Assembly (NCBI GenBank): GCA_963971305.1
Contig: OZ020309.1
Span: forward strand, 17,911,001-17,975,000
Reading direction: 5' to 3'
From: Arcuatula senhousia
Taxonomy: Eukaryota > Mollusca > Bivalvia > Mytilida > Mytilidae
DNA: 64,000 nucleotides
Shown here piece after piece: positions 47,103 through 58,850 of the stretch (within the stretch, counting starts at the first letter, position 1; each line of letters starts with the position of its first letter). Below the pieces are notes generated by a model that was not told where the DNA came from, did not search any database, and saw nothing but the letters and a program-made list of their open reading frames with translations. The position numbers were made by a program, and so were the translations under genes.

Positions 47103-47440
47103 ATGTATAATAAGAAGGCAAGCGTTTTAACACGAAGAGAGTTTCCGCGAATCTCGCCTTTAACTTCTTGTACGAACGAAAACGCTACCTATAAAAGAAT
47201 ATCTCACAACACAATCCTATGCGATATATGTACCGAAAACGGAAGGGAGGTCCTCTCACATGTATTACTTTATTGCCCAATTTATGTCTATGTGCTAATG
47301 AATACTCAGAAGTTTTAGAAACCTATATTGGCTTCGCAAGCCATACTGCAGACAACACCGCTCTTTCATTCACAGAACTGATGCCTAATACAAAGTTACA
47401 ATTTTTAATTGATGATATTGGATATTACGTTAATTTTTAG
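47103..47440 (+). pseudogene. Frameshifted LINE carboxy-terminal remnant
   Basis: Two overlapping frames together give a tail with FPRISPLTSCTNENATYKR, LCDICTENGREVLSHVLLYC and a further 70 residues. The CxxC...SH...C cluster is that of a LINE reverse-transcriptase tail. One frame break near 47280 divides it. Source family differs from the 29525 element. Confidence 0.5.
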
Positions 47441-47874
47441 CAACGATGTAGGACAATTTTATGATTGTTTAGAAAGATATTTAAAGCGAATGTTTTAATC
47501 TTAGGTCCAAGCTTATATAGGAAAACTGCATGGAATATTTAATTGGAAGGCATTTTATTTTTGTCGCTATCATATTTTATTATCTAAATAATGTTGTTGC
47601 TGTTCTATCTGCTGATAGAATGCATTTAATGTTGCTTCCTTGCAGGTTAAATTGTATATTCCCACTTGTATAAAATCATTTATTGACTCACCACTTTTAT
47701 ATCCTGGAAGTAGGAGCCCCTGCTGTAAACATTGTAAAGGGGTAGTTCTAAATATTATACACTGTAACCCCCAGTGAAAAAAAATATCGCAAAGTAAAAC
47801 AATACAGATACGTTAAACGGACATAAAGATTTGAACGGTCACCTATTTTGATGCATTACTCACCAGTTGGGGTT

Positions 47875-48110
47875 TTAACACAGTTTTTCACACACATATC
47901 TTTGCCTTCTGGAGCAATTTTCGTCGTTCCACCGGTAATTCAAATGTTTAGCAATTGCAACGCAGTCTTCTCCGTTATGTAGGTTATTCGGTTCCAGACA
48001 TCCGTCCCTTTTAGTAGACCAGTCAGCAAAGTTTGAGAATACTGATGACCCAGTTTCCGGATAGATGAAATCCCCTTCATGGTACATATCTGTTGCTCCA
48101 ATCCAATATG
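47875..48110 (-). CDS. Lectin-2 exon: carboxy-terminal half of lectin domain
   Basis: 236 bases from the TTTAAAG acceptor to TAA. It has MYHEGDFIYPETGSSVF, KRDGCLEPNN, GEDCVAIAKHL, YRWNDENC and YVCEKLC. Confidence 0.88.
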
Positions 48111-50558
48111 CTTTAAAAAAAATGTATGGCTTTTTAGTTGAATTTGCTATTATCTATTTATCTATCGTTTGCTGAGCTAAATCAAGACGGGAAGGGGGGT
48201 AATACTAAAATATGTCTATGGACGGCCATGACAGGATAATTAAGAATACCAACATAAATTAGTTTCATAAAAGCATTGATTAATAAAAAGTGTTTATTAG
48301 AAATTTCTACCAGGAACGATTTGATAAGTTATTCAAAGTACTGAAAGTACTGGTAGCCGGGATAATCTACAAATTTTAAAGATTCGAGTACAAATGACAA
48401 CAAAGTTCAAGACAATAACTTTTGCTACGCCTGACGCGCGTTTTGTCCATTCAAGACTCATTAGAGGCGCTCTACCAAAAAGTAGAGTCCGGGAGTATTT
48501 TGGAAAAGGAACTATATAACCAGCGTTTATAAATATATGAATTGATATGTGATGAGGTAACACTGCCATTAGGTCAGTTATTTAAAGGCTATTGTACCTA
48601 TAATACCCGTGTGATTATCCCGGCTAAAACGGGAGAAAAGGTTAATATTTTATAACACCGTCTATCCTTAATTTTGTTATATCAAATATATTAACAACAT
48701 ATCGAGGGAAAGAACGATCTTAGGGATATCAAAAATGTCACCCCCAAAAATCGACTGATCAGAACTTACGCTGTCTTCTGGCTGCAACCATGCTCCTAAC
48801 ATAGTATATCTTATTGATGTTGTACCACTCTGGAAACTCAACCAGCTTTCCTCTCATACTTTTACACCTTTGCTGAAAAACAATCACTAACAGTCATTTC
48901 TTCAGGGCATATGAACATTAAATTAATTAAACAAAATGAATCCAAAAGACATGAAAGAGATACAAATGTAAGTCCTAAATAATTGACCTGCGACCAACCC
49001 GGTCAATAATATAGAGCAATTCAAGAAGGTGTACATGTACCAAACGAGCAATCAAATATCGTTAATTCGAAAAAAAAATAAATACATAATCGGTATATGA
49101 AAAATCATCACAACAACAAAAACACAAATCAAACAAAAAAAAAACACAAACGACAACCAACCCGCGATCAGCAACGTGAGCGCAACTCGAAACTAGAGTG
49201 AACTCATGTGCCCCGGAAGACAAAGCCATTATTGCTTGCTATAGCACCCCAACGTTGCCAACGATCGTGGCTTTTAATAACCTTTGATCGGATTTTCTCT
49301 TATTTGCATGCTAAATAAGTTCTGCCATGATCATTTTTGATACTGCTTCGTTAAATTATATTTGTTCCTATATATTTGAATAAAACGTTTTTCATTCAAA
49401 TTTATTTGAAAGAGTTTAGTAAATATTCGACAGTTAACTTTGTTTCAATACAGAACGTACTTGAGCACTAAACCAAGTTCTTGCATCTGAACTAAAGAAA
49501 AAACAGTATGACCTCCTCTGACGTCTGTACTGGAAAGTTCTACAAACCCAACCTCTTCCACAATATTTGCCTACAAAATAATGGTCAAAAACATCATAAA
49601 TGATCAGATTTCGTTCAACTGGAACTGCACTGTAGCTATGCGAAACATCTGATACACATTGAATCTCACAATATAAGACCTTAATCTGATGCTGCATACC
49701 GAATATAAAAAAAAACATGTAGCCCGGAAAAAGGTTTTTTTTTTATTTAATCATCTCTTTCAAAATTTATTATATATTGCTGAATAAACAGCTTACAAGT
49801 ATATTACGAACTTAAGCTACGCATTGATAATTTAAGTGCTCGTTGTGTTGTCGTAATATTAGCCTTCGTCCGTTTACCATTGATGATGATAGCCTTTCAT
49901 AAAATAAGGAGTAGTTTTCCCTTAATTTGTGTAAAAAGCAACGAAAGTTGTTTTTCTAAGCCCCATATTGCGCCTTTTACACTTTGGAAAAAAAACAAGA
50001 CAATTATTTATGACCCATTAGAAAGCCTTTTGTATTAAACTATGATTAATAATACAGTTATAAAATCTAACAAAACTGCACGGATATAATATACTTACAT
50101 CTTGAAAGTACTCCAGCTGACCGACTATTGTTTAAAGCTCTGGAGTTTACTTCCTCTTCCAATGAACTCTCAAGTATGTCTCCCCCTTGGTCTGATCTTT
50201 GTGCTAGATCAGACCTGTCTTCGACACTAGCCAACCACTTCGAAAAATCTACCGGATCAATTTTAGTGTCGTCTTCTGCTGTCTCTCTTAAATCTGGTAC
50301 GACGCTTTTAGCTTCCCCAGTGTCATATAAAGCGGTTCTCGATGTTTCATCGGTTTCAACATCAGGAGTTTCATCGTCGCTTCTCATTTCCAAATCCACG
50401 TCAACATCCTCTGGATTTGATACATCAGAATTTCCAACAAGGGTTTCAAGCTCTCGTTCTATCTCTTGAACACGTGACGCCTGAACGGGACTGATAGAGT
50501 AGGAACGGGAAACTACGCAAATTAGCAGAATTGAAAATAGAATGCTTATCTTCGCCAT
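47875..50558 (-). CDS. Lectin-2: secreted C-type lectin (intact, four coding exons)
   Basis: Exons in reading order: 50558-50099 (signal peptide plus pro-region), 49570-49461, 48872-48770, 48110-47875 (stop 47877-47875), with phases 1, 0 and 1. The start is placed at MAKISILFSILLICVVSRSYS because the ATG follows a CAG acceptor by seven bases and gives a clean signal peptide; the longer ORF upstream runs through that intron. A 110-residue acidic pro-region (DDTKIDPVDFSKWLASVEDR conserved) precedes one lectin domain with CKYCGRGWV, WIG, LEPNN (EPN), EDCV, WND and YVCEKLC. EPN and WND are the calcium/mannose-type motifs of the family. It carries one more cysteine than lectin-1, just before EPN (KRDGC). 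No membrane segment, so secretion is expected. Confidence 0.88.
48770..48872 (-). CDS. Lectin-2 exon: middle of lectin domain
   Basis: 103 bases between a TTTTTCAG acceptor and a GTAAGT donor. It encodes QRCKSMRGKLVEFPEWYNIN and an arginine-ending helix, nearly identical to lectin-1. Confidence 0.87.
49461..49570 (-). CDS. Lectin-2 exon: start of lectin domain
   Basis: 110 bases between a TTTTGTAG acceptor and a GTACGT donor. It encodes CKYCGRGWVCRTFQYRRQRR and SYCFFFSSDARTWFSAQ. Confidence 0.87.
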
Positions 50559-50565
50559 TTTGAGT
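50099..50565 (-). CDS. Lectin-2 first coding exon: signal peptide and acidic pro-region
   Basis: The acceptor CAG ends at 50566, the start is at 50558 and the donor is GTAAGTAT. It provides the uninterrupted reference for lectin-1: SYSISPVQASRVQEIERE crosses the point where lectin-1 carries the 18-kb array. Confidence 0.87.
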
Positions 50566-50874
50566 CTGAAATAAAAAGGAAAACCGTAAAAAATAATTGG
50601 ACAGGATGTTTCCGATTTCAAGCTCCGACACTCTTAACTTATTCTCGCTTCCCGATTTATGCACTACTTTACCTGGTCCTTTTTTTCGGTTCATTTGTCC
50701 TGTTTACCACCTCTCGATTCCCTATTTCGTCCCTCTGCCCATCTCGTTCCAAATGAATATAATGCTCCTTTGCCATTGTTTAGACTTACACAATATTCAT
50801 ATATAAGTATATATATATACATTACAGATATTTTATGGCTTTATCATGACATATAACATTGATACTGTAAAACA

Positions 50875-50980
50875 ACTTATTTCCGCGAGCGATTTATATT
50901 CGCGGATTTCGTGAGAAGCAGAATTTTCGAACATAAATTGTCCGCGAAATATTGGAGTCGAGAAAATAAATCGGTTTACA
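50875..50980. repeat. TTCCGCGAG...CGCGGA palindromic repeat
   Basis: TTTCCGCGAG, ATTCGCGGATTTCG and GTCCGCGAAATATTGG face each other over about 90 bases. This is a common short repeat type in marine invertebrates. Confidence 0.5.
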
Positions 50981-51059
50981 ATGCTTTATAGCATAATAAA
51001 ACCCCAAGAGGTTAAGCAAACGCAAACATACAAAACAATGAAAATGTAACTGTACATGC

Positions 51060-51545
51060 AAAATGAATTATAGCATTTACAAATATGTATGAATTTTACC
51101 AATGTGGATCTCATTGTCACAACTTTAATGATTGCTTTACAAAATCTACAACCGTGGGCAAAACATCCATATTTAGGTTAAGTTATCACTGGTGTCAAGC
51201 TGGTTAAAATTAGCATATTTTGTTTGTATAAAGTGAATAAATGTTCTTCTAATATCATTATTAATTTGACAATGAGAAAAGAAATGAGCTTCATCATCAA
51301 TTATTTAGCGTGATTTACAAAGTCTTTGTTCTCTTGGCATATTATTGCATCTGCCAAGTTCAATCTAAATTATGGTCACTAATACGTAGTTTGGTAAGTA
51401 TTTTGCTACTATTAAAGGTGTGAAGATTTAAATAGTCTGACAAAGACATGAAAGATACCTTTAATCTGAGCCCATGTTGATCGACGTACATGACATTTCA
51501 GATTTGACATAGATTTCGCTTCAATTTCAAAACAGGGAACTTAGA
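51060..51545 (-). mobile_element. Inverted, 5'-truncated LINE 3' end
   Basis: The reverse complement contains AATTGATGATGAAGCTCATT and TCTTTTCTCATTGTC, reading DDEAHFFSHC, the tail cluster seen in the 29525 element, followed by TGAGATCCACATTGGTAAAA near the end. Stops interrupt it. Confidence 0.65.
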
Positions 51546-51590
51546 TGTAGAAATAAATCTTAATTAAAATCTTATATATAAAGTACTTAC

Positions 51591-51640
51591 CAAATGAAAA
51601 ACTGTAGCCAGCAACTTCAATTGACCTCCAACTTCCCTTT
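51591..51640 (-). other. Probable noncoding first exon of lectin-2 (3' boundary)
   Basis: It shares AAGTTGCTGGCTACAGTTT with lectin-1 and ends at a GTAAGTACTT donor. Confidence 0.4.
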
Positions 51641-51834
51641 AAATCAGGATATTTTGGCCGGACTTGAGAAGACCAACTGGCATATCAAAAGTTTCCATGC
51701 CATTTTATACCAGACGGCGATGACCTCGTGGGGGTGATAATTGGAAAAACAAGTTATTTTCGGGCAAAGAAATAAAACATGTCGGTGCTTAGCTCTTCAT
51801 ACATAATAGATTTCGAATAATAAAGTAAATTAGT

Positions 51835-52880
51835 CAAGTCATATTTTTATTGCCATACATGTACTTTTATAAAATATATTGTATGTAAAATGATGCAAAT
51901 ATTTGTTTTGAATCTAACATGTCCCACTCAATGTGATATAAGTGTCTTATGTAATTGTTTAATTTTGAAGATTTTTGAAAATAGCTTTGCACTTTTGTAA
52001 ATGCGGTTTAAGTCGCCAAGTAGCACCTTCGTTGGTAATCCGCGCTACTATACTGGACATGTGGCACCTCCAGTAAGATGAGCTCATGTATTACCGTCAT
52101 ACAATGAAGAAATAATAAGAAAACCAGAAGTTTATTTAGAATGCCATTGCATGAAGTTAATATATTATTCAGGTTAATCCAAAGTTGTTCACTTTTTCTT
52201 TTTCAGACCAAGCATAATCTGGGGAGGACCAAAAAATTTTAAAAAGTGTGATAGTGGGGCGGGGTCGGGGTCTGGTGTGGGGTTCTGATACAGTGTCTTT
52301 GAACGATACTTAAGATTTTAAGAAATAAGGTGTCAATGAATAAGAATGTTTGCCGTTACAGAGCTTTCAGTCTTAACCAACGGACCTCGAAACTGGTGAA
52401 CCTTCAGGTAGTTTAGTATTTGTTTTAAATCTTTGTACATGTCCCACTCAGTATAATATAAGTGTCTTATGCAATAAGTAATAAAAGTGTCATATTTTGA
52501 AGATTTTGAAAATTGTTTTGCACTTTTGCATATTCAGTTAAAGTACACAGCATTCCACCAAAAAGGCCCTCCTACGCAGGTCACGTGAACTGTTAAAATG
52601 AGATCACATAAAATCGGTTTTAAGAGATCTTATTCATTCAGGCGATATTCTGGGAAACCATGTAATTTGTCTTTGCAATAGCTTGGAGTTAATTAACATT
52701 ATTCGGAATAATCCAAAATTGTTATTTTTTTCTGACCGAGCAAGGAAGTGTGTGATAGAGGTGGGGAGAGGGTTGGGGTTCACAAACAGTGTATATGAAT
52801 GAAACATTTGATTTAAAAAAAGCCTTGTGAAATAGAAATGTTTGCTGTTATCGCAGAGGCTTTACCCAGCAGACCTTTAA
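51835..52880. repeat. Tandemly duplicated upstream block of lectin-2
   Basis: The order CCCACTCANTNTNATATAAG, TGTCTTATGNAAT, TTTGAAGATTTTTGAAA, TTTTGCACTTTTG, a GGGGNGGGG tract and CCAACGGACCT occurs at about 51910-52390 and again at 52440-52880. A third copy lies upstream of lectin-1 (30440-31200). Confidence 0.65.
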
Positions 52881-53016
52881 ACTTGTGAACATTCGAACAA
52901 CGGACCATGTGGCTCTTCGATTGAGACCGATTTATTTAGCTCTATCATGATATCTGGTTTTTTTTTCACGTAAGGGGGTGACAGCCCCCGCCCCCGGAAT
53001 ACCGAATACCGTTTAA

Positions 53017-54512
53017 CAAGAGGCTCCCAGGAGCCTGAATCGCTCACCTGACATATGTGCCTGAAGTAAAGGTTATAAGGCAAAATCTATTTAACGTTGA
53101 AAGGGTCATAAGATTAATAAGGGGGTCATCTGACAATATGGTGGATCTAAAGGTGCTGATCACTTTTGTTCTCAATCAAAATCTAAAAATCTGTCACCCT
53201 TTTTGAGTTATTTGCAAAAAAATGCAGTTTAACCTAATGTTCTATTTTTAGCCACAGCGGCCATGTTTACAACCAATCAAAAATCCCCACTACAGTTCTA
53301 TACACCTAATAATAATAAACAATAATACCAAGTTTGGTTCCGTTTGGACTTAAAGTGTCAGAGGAGTTAACATTAAAAAAAATTTTTCAATATAAGGAAA
53401 TGCAGTTAAAATGCTCAATTTTGACGTTCCAAGGGCAATAACTCCTCAAAGGAAAGGTCCTACAACGTTGACCCTGTTACAAATTTTGCAGATCTTGATG
53501 CGCTTAACAATATGCAATTTAAATTTCTCAAATATCTTGTATAGTTTTCAAGATATTGAGCTAAACAGGTGCAAAATTTGCAAAAAATCCACAAAAAGGG
53601 CAATAACTCCTACATGGGTTGTTGGATTTTCTTCAAAATTTCAGAGCTGGTAGATCTTGAGGTGCTGATCACTTTTGTTCCCAATCAAAATTTTGAAATC
53701 TGTCACCGTTTTCGAGTTATTTGCAAAAAACTGCCATTTACCCCTATGTTCTATTTTTAGCCACAGCGGCCATGTTTTACCACCAATAAAAAATCCCCAC
53801 ATCATTTCTATACACCTAATGCTAATAAACAACTATACCAAGTTTGGTTCCATTTGGACTTTAAGTGTCAGAGGAGTTAACGTTTTCAATGTAATGAGGA
53901 AATGCTGTTAAAATGCTAAATTTTGACGTTCTAAGGGCAATAACTCCTAAAAGGAAAGGTCCTACAACCTTGACCCTACAACGTTGACCCTGTTACATAT
54001 TTTGCAGATCTTGATGTGCTTAACAATATGCAATTTAAATTTCTAAAATATCTAGTATAGTTTTCAAGATAGTGCACAATTTGCAAAAAATCCACAAAAA
54101 GGGCAATAACTCCTACATGGGTCGTTGGATTTTCTTCAACATTTCAGGGTAGGTAGATCTTGAGGTGCTGATAACTTTTACCCAGCCAGAATTTTGATAT
54201 CTGTAGCCGTTTTTGAGTTATTTGCAAAAAACTGCATTTTACTCCTATGTTCTATTTTTAGCCATGGCGGCCATGTTTTACGACGAATCAAAAATCCCCA
54301 CATCAGTTCTAAGCACCGAACGCTAATGAACAACCATACCAAGTTTGGTTGCAATTGGACTTATGGTGTCAGAGGAGTTAACGTTTTAAAAAGTTTACGG
54401 ACGACGGACGACAGACGACGGACGACGGACGGACGACGGACGACGGACGACGGACGGACGACGGACGCCAAGTGATGACAATAGCTCACATGACCCTTCG
54501 GTTTTCTGGTTG
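53017..54512 (-). repeat. Accordion repeat, full-length copy between the gene pairs
   Basis: Starts AACAAGAGGCTCCCAGGAGC, GAATCGCTCACCTGAC. Three diverged internal units of about 490 bases carry GGGCAATAACTCCTA, GTAGATCTTGAGGTGCTGAT, GTTCTATTTTTAGCCA and CCAAGTTTGGTTNCNTTTGG. It closes with a GGACGACGGACG tract (54400-54468), CCAAGTGATGACAATAGCTC and a broken hairpin. Short ORFs within it are not genes. Confidence 0.8.
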
Positions 54513-54728
54513 ATTTATCTTTAACATATAGGTAAAAAGCTCTTAGGTTTTTCAAACCAACGTGCCAAAGAAATCTTTTTTCTATGCATGCTATCTAGCA
54601 TTGCGTTTTCTATTGAAAACTGGACAAAAATCACAAAGACGAATATTAAACAACAAAGTTACAAAATTTATGTTTATTGGATCATTTATCCTGATTGTTG
54701 TTGTTGTTTTTCACTTCTTCTCTTTCAG

Positions 54729-54986
54729 GCCTCGTTCGATTTTGACCTTAATTTACAAGGAGTCCCCTCAAACATACAAGATTAAACATTCAAATAAAAC
54801 TTTTGGTCGTCATCGAGAACTGTAACCAAACAAACGCGGCAATTGCTTTTTGGACTACCTTTCGAATTACCGTCTGCATCTAATGTGAAGATATTGGACA
54901 CTGAAACTTCGGTGAAAGTCTTCAAGCCTATAAAATGTCGTATCTCAGACACAACTGCATGTAGCAAGACCAGTTGTTTCAAAACG
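54729..54986 (+). pseudogene. Decayed extra copy of PHYHIP-like exon c
   Basis: It aligns with exon c of PHYHIP-like A including about 200 bases of the preceding intron (GTGCCAAAGAAAT, TTGCGTTTTCTATTGAAAAC) and the CTCTTTCAG acceptor. Frame breaks occur after ASFDFDL, and the middle block is shortened. The GTAAGT donor is lost (AAAACGTAGAC). Conserved words remain: PLELPSAC-like CTTTCGAATTACCGTC and ACAACTGCATGTAGCAAGAC. No exons a, b or d accompany it. Confidence 0.85.
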
Positions 54987-54989
54987 TAG

Positions 54990-55110
54990 ACGATATTGAG
55001 ATGTGGAATAAGTGTACGCGACACAACAAACATAAACAAACAGCAATTCAAAAAATCACAACGGAAAACAGCAAGCAGTCTCCAACATGACCATAGGTCA
55101 TTGCTTAACG
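54990..55110 (+). repeat. TGTACGCGACACAAC repeat after the decayed exon
   Basis: It has the same repeat in the same place relative to exon c as at 37590, so the duplication included this flank. Its right half reappears at about 55850-55950 beyond an insertion. Confidence 0.6.
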
Positions 55111-55625
55111 TCTTGCATTGTGTAAGTACTTGAAATGTGCGTTTTGAAGAATAAATCCGATTTTCGAGGTCCACGGATATTGTTAGTAAGTAAGTAAATT
55201 TGTTAGCTATTGGTGGGTCCCGGGAGGCAAATAGGCCCGCAGCAAGGCTAAGCTTGTCGGTAAAAGTCATCTTAAGAGTGCCAGAAACCTGATATCGGGG
55301 TCAGGCCGCTTAGCCCATAAAGCAACTGGGATATGTGCCCCAGGGGGTTGAATGGACAAGCCTGTGATAACGAATGCCGGGGTCTTCAGACTATGAATCG
55401 GAAAACCTGACCGCAAACCAAAGTGGGCCAACGTGTGTGGAGAGACCCTCGCTTCATGCACGTAAAAGATCCCTTTGTGGACCGCCAAGAAGTGCACTCC
55501 ATAGGCTAAATTTTCCGCCCCTACCAACCTCTGCTCTTTTCCAGTGGTCTTCAAAATGTACAGTTCCTTTGTTTCCCCACCCCAGCCCGATTTCTCTCTC
55601 TCAGTGTGTGTAGGTTCAACTCAGT
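55110..55625. repeat. GC-richer block, probably an interspersed repeat
   Basis: Composition changes abruptly. ATGCACGTAAAAGATCCCTT and a closing CTCTCTCAGTGTGTGTAGGTTC look like words from interspersed repeats, but no coding feature or end structure was identified. It splits the TGTACGCGACACAAC repeat. Confidence 0.4.
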
Positions 55626-55654
55626 GGTTCAACTAGGAGTCAGCATTGTATTTT

Positions 55655-55812
55655 CGATGCCAAACTTAAACATGGTGGAGTACGAAGTTAACGGAGCCAA
55701 ACTAACGTAGTTGAGTACGGTGTTAGCGGAGCCAAACTAACGTGGTTGATTATGGTGTTAACGGAGCCAAACTAACATGGAGGAGTACGAAGTTAACAGA
55801 GCCAAACCAAAA
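55655..55812 (+). repeat. Tandem 35-bp repeat, about 4.5 units
   Basis: The word GGAGCCAAACTAAC recurs at 55693, 55728, 55763 and, altered, 55798, an exact 35-base period. Units also share GAGTACGAAGTTA/GTGTTA. Confidence 0.85.
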
Positions 55813-56032
55813 TCTTATTTTAATCAGAATTGACATACATGTAGAACACATAACATTAAGACGACTAGTACAAAAATAAGCTTTATTAAAGATTTCTGGC
55901 TTCGGACAGACACATATAAAATGTGGCGTGGTTCAACTAGTTTTTTTTTCTTCTTACATCTTACATTTAGTAAGTTTTTCTTGTCTACAGACCACACCTA
56001 TTGACGGGGATACATGAATTTAAACTTTATAG

Positions 56033-56200
56033 TAAATAAAGGTAATATAATAACAAAATAAAAGAACTTGTAGGATCAATCTCAGTGTCCAAGGGAAAAG
56101 ACAAAACAAGGAAGACATACCGGAAAAGATGAAGATCTAAAAAGTCCTGATTAGGCCTGATACAGGCATTTTAAAAGAAATGGTAGGTTAATAAACCCAT
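56033..56200 (+). repeat. Copy of the GATCAATCTCAGTGTCCAAG repeat
   Basis: AAATAAAGGTAATATAATAA, GGATCAATCTCAGTGTCC, AAGACAAAACAAGGAAGACA and AAAGAAATGGTAGGTTAA match the 7612 and 44375 copies. Confidence 0.6.
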
Positions 56201-56960
56201 GTTTCCTTTATATAAGACATGAAAATTGTAATATAAAACCAACCTAGAACATTAAAAGCTTCTGTTAAAACACAAACAGTATTGAACAGTCTGTTTAATG
56301 TATATCTAATACATGTAATAGTATAAACATCATGCATCGTTTCTATAGAGGAACCAAGGGTTCAATCATATGTCAAAAGTCCAATAAGCAAATGGACAAC
56401 AAAAATATGAAGGCAAAACACAACATTACATGTACATGTAAATGTAACGCGATTAAACTGCAATTAATAACCAAAACGAACTCTTTTTGAAATACCCATA
56501 GTCAAAAATTTAAATAATGATGTGGAGAAGAATCCGATTATGGGTCCCCGCCGAGCTTACAAAAATCTAAATGAGCTCGTTAAACAGGACAGACCTGAAT
56601 ACGCATCTCATCATATTAGACACCCTATTGGTCAACGCTTTACACCAAATAATAAAAGCCTACGAATAACAGTAGCTGAGAAATCTGTTACAAAAAAGGT
56701 GTGATACACATGAACGCCGGACGGATGCCAAGAACTTTTGTGTCTCTGTTCGAGTTGCGGCGGGATAAAGAAATGTTTTAGTTGACATGTACAGACAAGA
56801 CAGACGTAACAAAGAGGATACAAAACGCATAAGACAAATCTTAAAAATCTGTAAAGTCAATAATGGCAAGATTTCGTTAAACAGGAAGTAAGTGATCGAC
56901 AGACATGAAATCAAATCCCGCGTTACGGAACCCCACCTTGATGATGTATGCCAAATATTA
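56200..56960. other. No supported gene
   Basis: A 60-codon ORF at 56522 (RRAYKNLNELVKQDRPEYA) has no recognised relatives and no splice context. The flank at 56330-56440 resembles a short dispersed repeat (ATATGTCAAAAGTCC) also seen at 45590 and 62190. Confidence 0.4.
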
Positions 56961-56961
56961 G

Positions 56962-57245
56962 TAGATGCTGAGAAAACTGTTACGAAAATTTCTTATCCGT
57001 CCGCACGCTGCCCACCAACCGACCGCTCGACACTCACCATCTTCTAAACCGAATTTTTTAACTCCGTGAAATCCGAAAAAAAATCGGTAGAGTGTAATCA
57101 GCAAAATAGATGCTGAGAAAACTGTTACGAAAATTACTTATACGTCCGCACGCTGCCCATCGCCCGCCCGCCCACTCGACAGTCACCATTTTTAACGCGG
57201 ATTTTTCACTCCGTGAAATCCGTAAAAAAAAATCAGTAGAGGTAA
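56962..57245 (+). repeat. Two tandem ~146-bp units
   Basis: TAGATGCTGAGAAAACTGTT begins at 56962 and 57108. Both contain CGTCCGCACGCTGCCCA and TCCGTGAAATCCG. Confidence 0.8.
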
Positions 57246-57526
57246 GTAGTCAAATATATTGTTAAAAAAACAAAATAGGAAATGTGAAGACTCTTATGTT
57301 CAACGGCCCGGAAAACCCTGCCGTTTGATTTTCTAAAAATTAACAGCTATTTTTATATTGCATAAGTAAATTTTCATTTTTAAAGTTTAGAAAAACAAAT
57401 AAACGATACAATTACATTCATTGACATTCAAGCATAAACATTGAAAGGATTAGAAAATAGATAAAATAAAACAAGGTCACATCGACTCTTGAATTTAGAA
57501 AAATTTCAAAGTGTAAATAATGATAT

Positions 57527-57600
57527 TTCATAAAGTTATGTATAATTTCATTAAGTTATGTATAATTTCATAAAGTTATGTATAATTTCATAAAAGATGT
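57527..57600 (+). repeat. 20-bp tandem repeat, 3.7 units
   Basis: TTTCATAAAGTTATGTATAA repeats at an exact 20-base period with one or two changes. Confidence 0.85.
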
Positions 57601-57950
57601 ATATAATTTTCAGAAAATGTGATCATTGAACCTTTTATATCATAAGGTAAAAATCTAATCTTGCATTTAAATAATAATTGCGTATTTAATACAAATGTAC
57701 TTGCATCATGCTGACGGAAGAATATGCTTTGTTAGTATGCATTTAAAAATAGGGGAATTTCAGTAATATACAAAAAGCAGTAGGAATGAGTATATATATA
57801 TCAACAGAAATGAGTACCGTGATACGAATTCATTGGTGAGTACCATCTTGATATAGCAAATAAGTTAAGAATTATTTTTAACCTTGAATTTTGATGTGGA
57901 ATGAATTAAATCTTAGTTGTGTTGTATTTGAGCAGCCCTGTATTAAGTAA

Positions 57951-58850
57951 TAAAAGACTCCTAGGAGCCTGAATCGCTCACCTGACTTAAATGCCTAAAT
58001 TATAAGCCTATTGACATTGAAAGAGTCATAAAGTAAAATGTTTAACCGAATGCTGCATAATATATACTATAGATATTTTGCAACACTGCCAATTTGAAAG
58101 AACATATTGTGTTAAATTTCAACTGAACATATATGAAAATGGTCAATTCTGACGTTCTAAGGAAAAAACTCCTAAAAGGAACAGTCTTACAGAATTGACT
58201 GTCTATACTTTTGAAGATCTTGATGTGCTCAACAAAATGCAATTATTTTTTTTTTAAATAACTTTATCAGTTTTTAAGATATTGAGCTTAAAAAGTGCAA
58301 AGTTTCCGAACAGTCCGACCGCATTGACCTTTTACATTTTATGTAGATCTTGAAGTGCTGAACAATATACAATTTAATTTTTTTCAATAACTTTAATAGT
58401 TTTCAAGATATTGAGCTTAACATGTGCAAATTGTACAAAAAAAAATTAGAAAAAGGGCAACAACTCCTACATGGGATATTGGATTTTCTTGCAAATTTCA
58501 GGGCTGGTAGATCTTGACGTGCTGATCAATTTTACTTTGCCAGAATTTTGATATCAGTAACTGTTTTTAAGTTATTTGCAAAAAAAATCACTGTAATTTG
58601 ACCCCTATGTTCTATTTTTAGCCATGGCGGCCATGTTTTAAGAATCAAAAATCCGAACGATATTGTTGTACACATAGAGCTTCCAAACAACTGTACCACG
58701 TTTGGTTGCAATTGGACTTATGGTGTCCGACAAGTTAACGTTTGAAAAATTGTTAACAAACGACGACGACGACGACAGACGACGACGACGTCGACGACGG
58801 ACGCCAAGTGATGGTATAAGCTCACCTTCGGTCCAGGTGAGGTAAAAATG
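57951..58850 (-). repeat. Accordion repeat, shorter copy
   Basis: It starts AAAAGACTCCTAGGAGCCT, GAATCGCTCACCTGAC and ends with a GACGACGACGACGTCGACGA tract, CCAAGTGATGG and the hairpin GCTCACC...GGTGAGG. It belongs to the same family as 8053 and 53017. Confidence 0.8.

Larger units (their letters stand above)
50566..51590 (-). other. 5' intron of lectin-2
   Basis: Bounded by the CAG acceptor at 50566 and a GTAAGTACTT donor at 51590. It holds a GCGGATTTCG-type palindromic repeat (50875-50980) and an inverted LINE fragment. Confidence 0.45.

Noticed and set aside
54194..54555. Arg/Asp-rich ORFs (RRTTDGRRTTDD)
   Set aside because: Translations of the GACGAC/GGACGG tract at the end of a dispersed repeat.
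55267..55613. ORFs on both strands in the GC-richer block
   Set aside because: Long frames on both strands reflect composition; no motif and no splice context.
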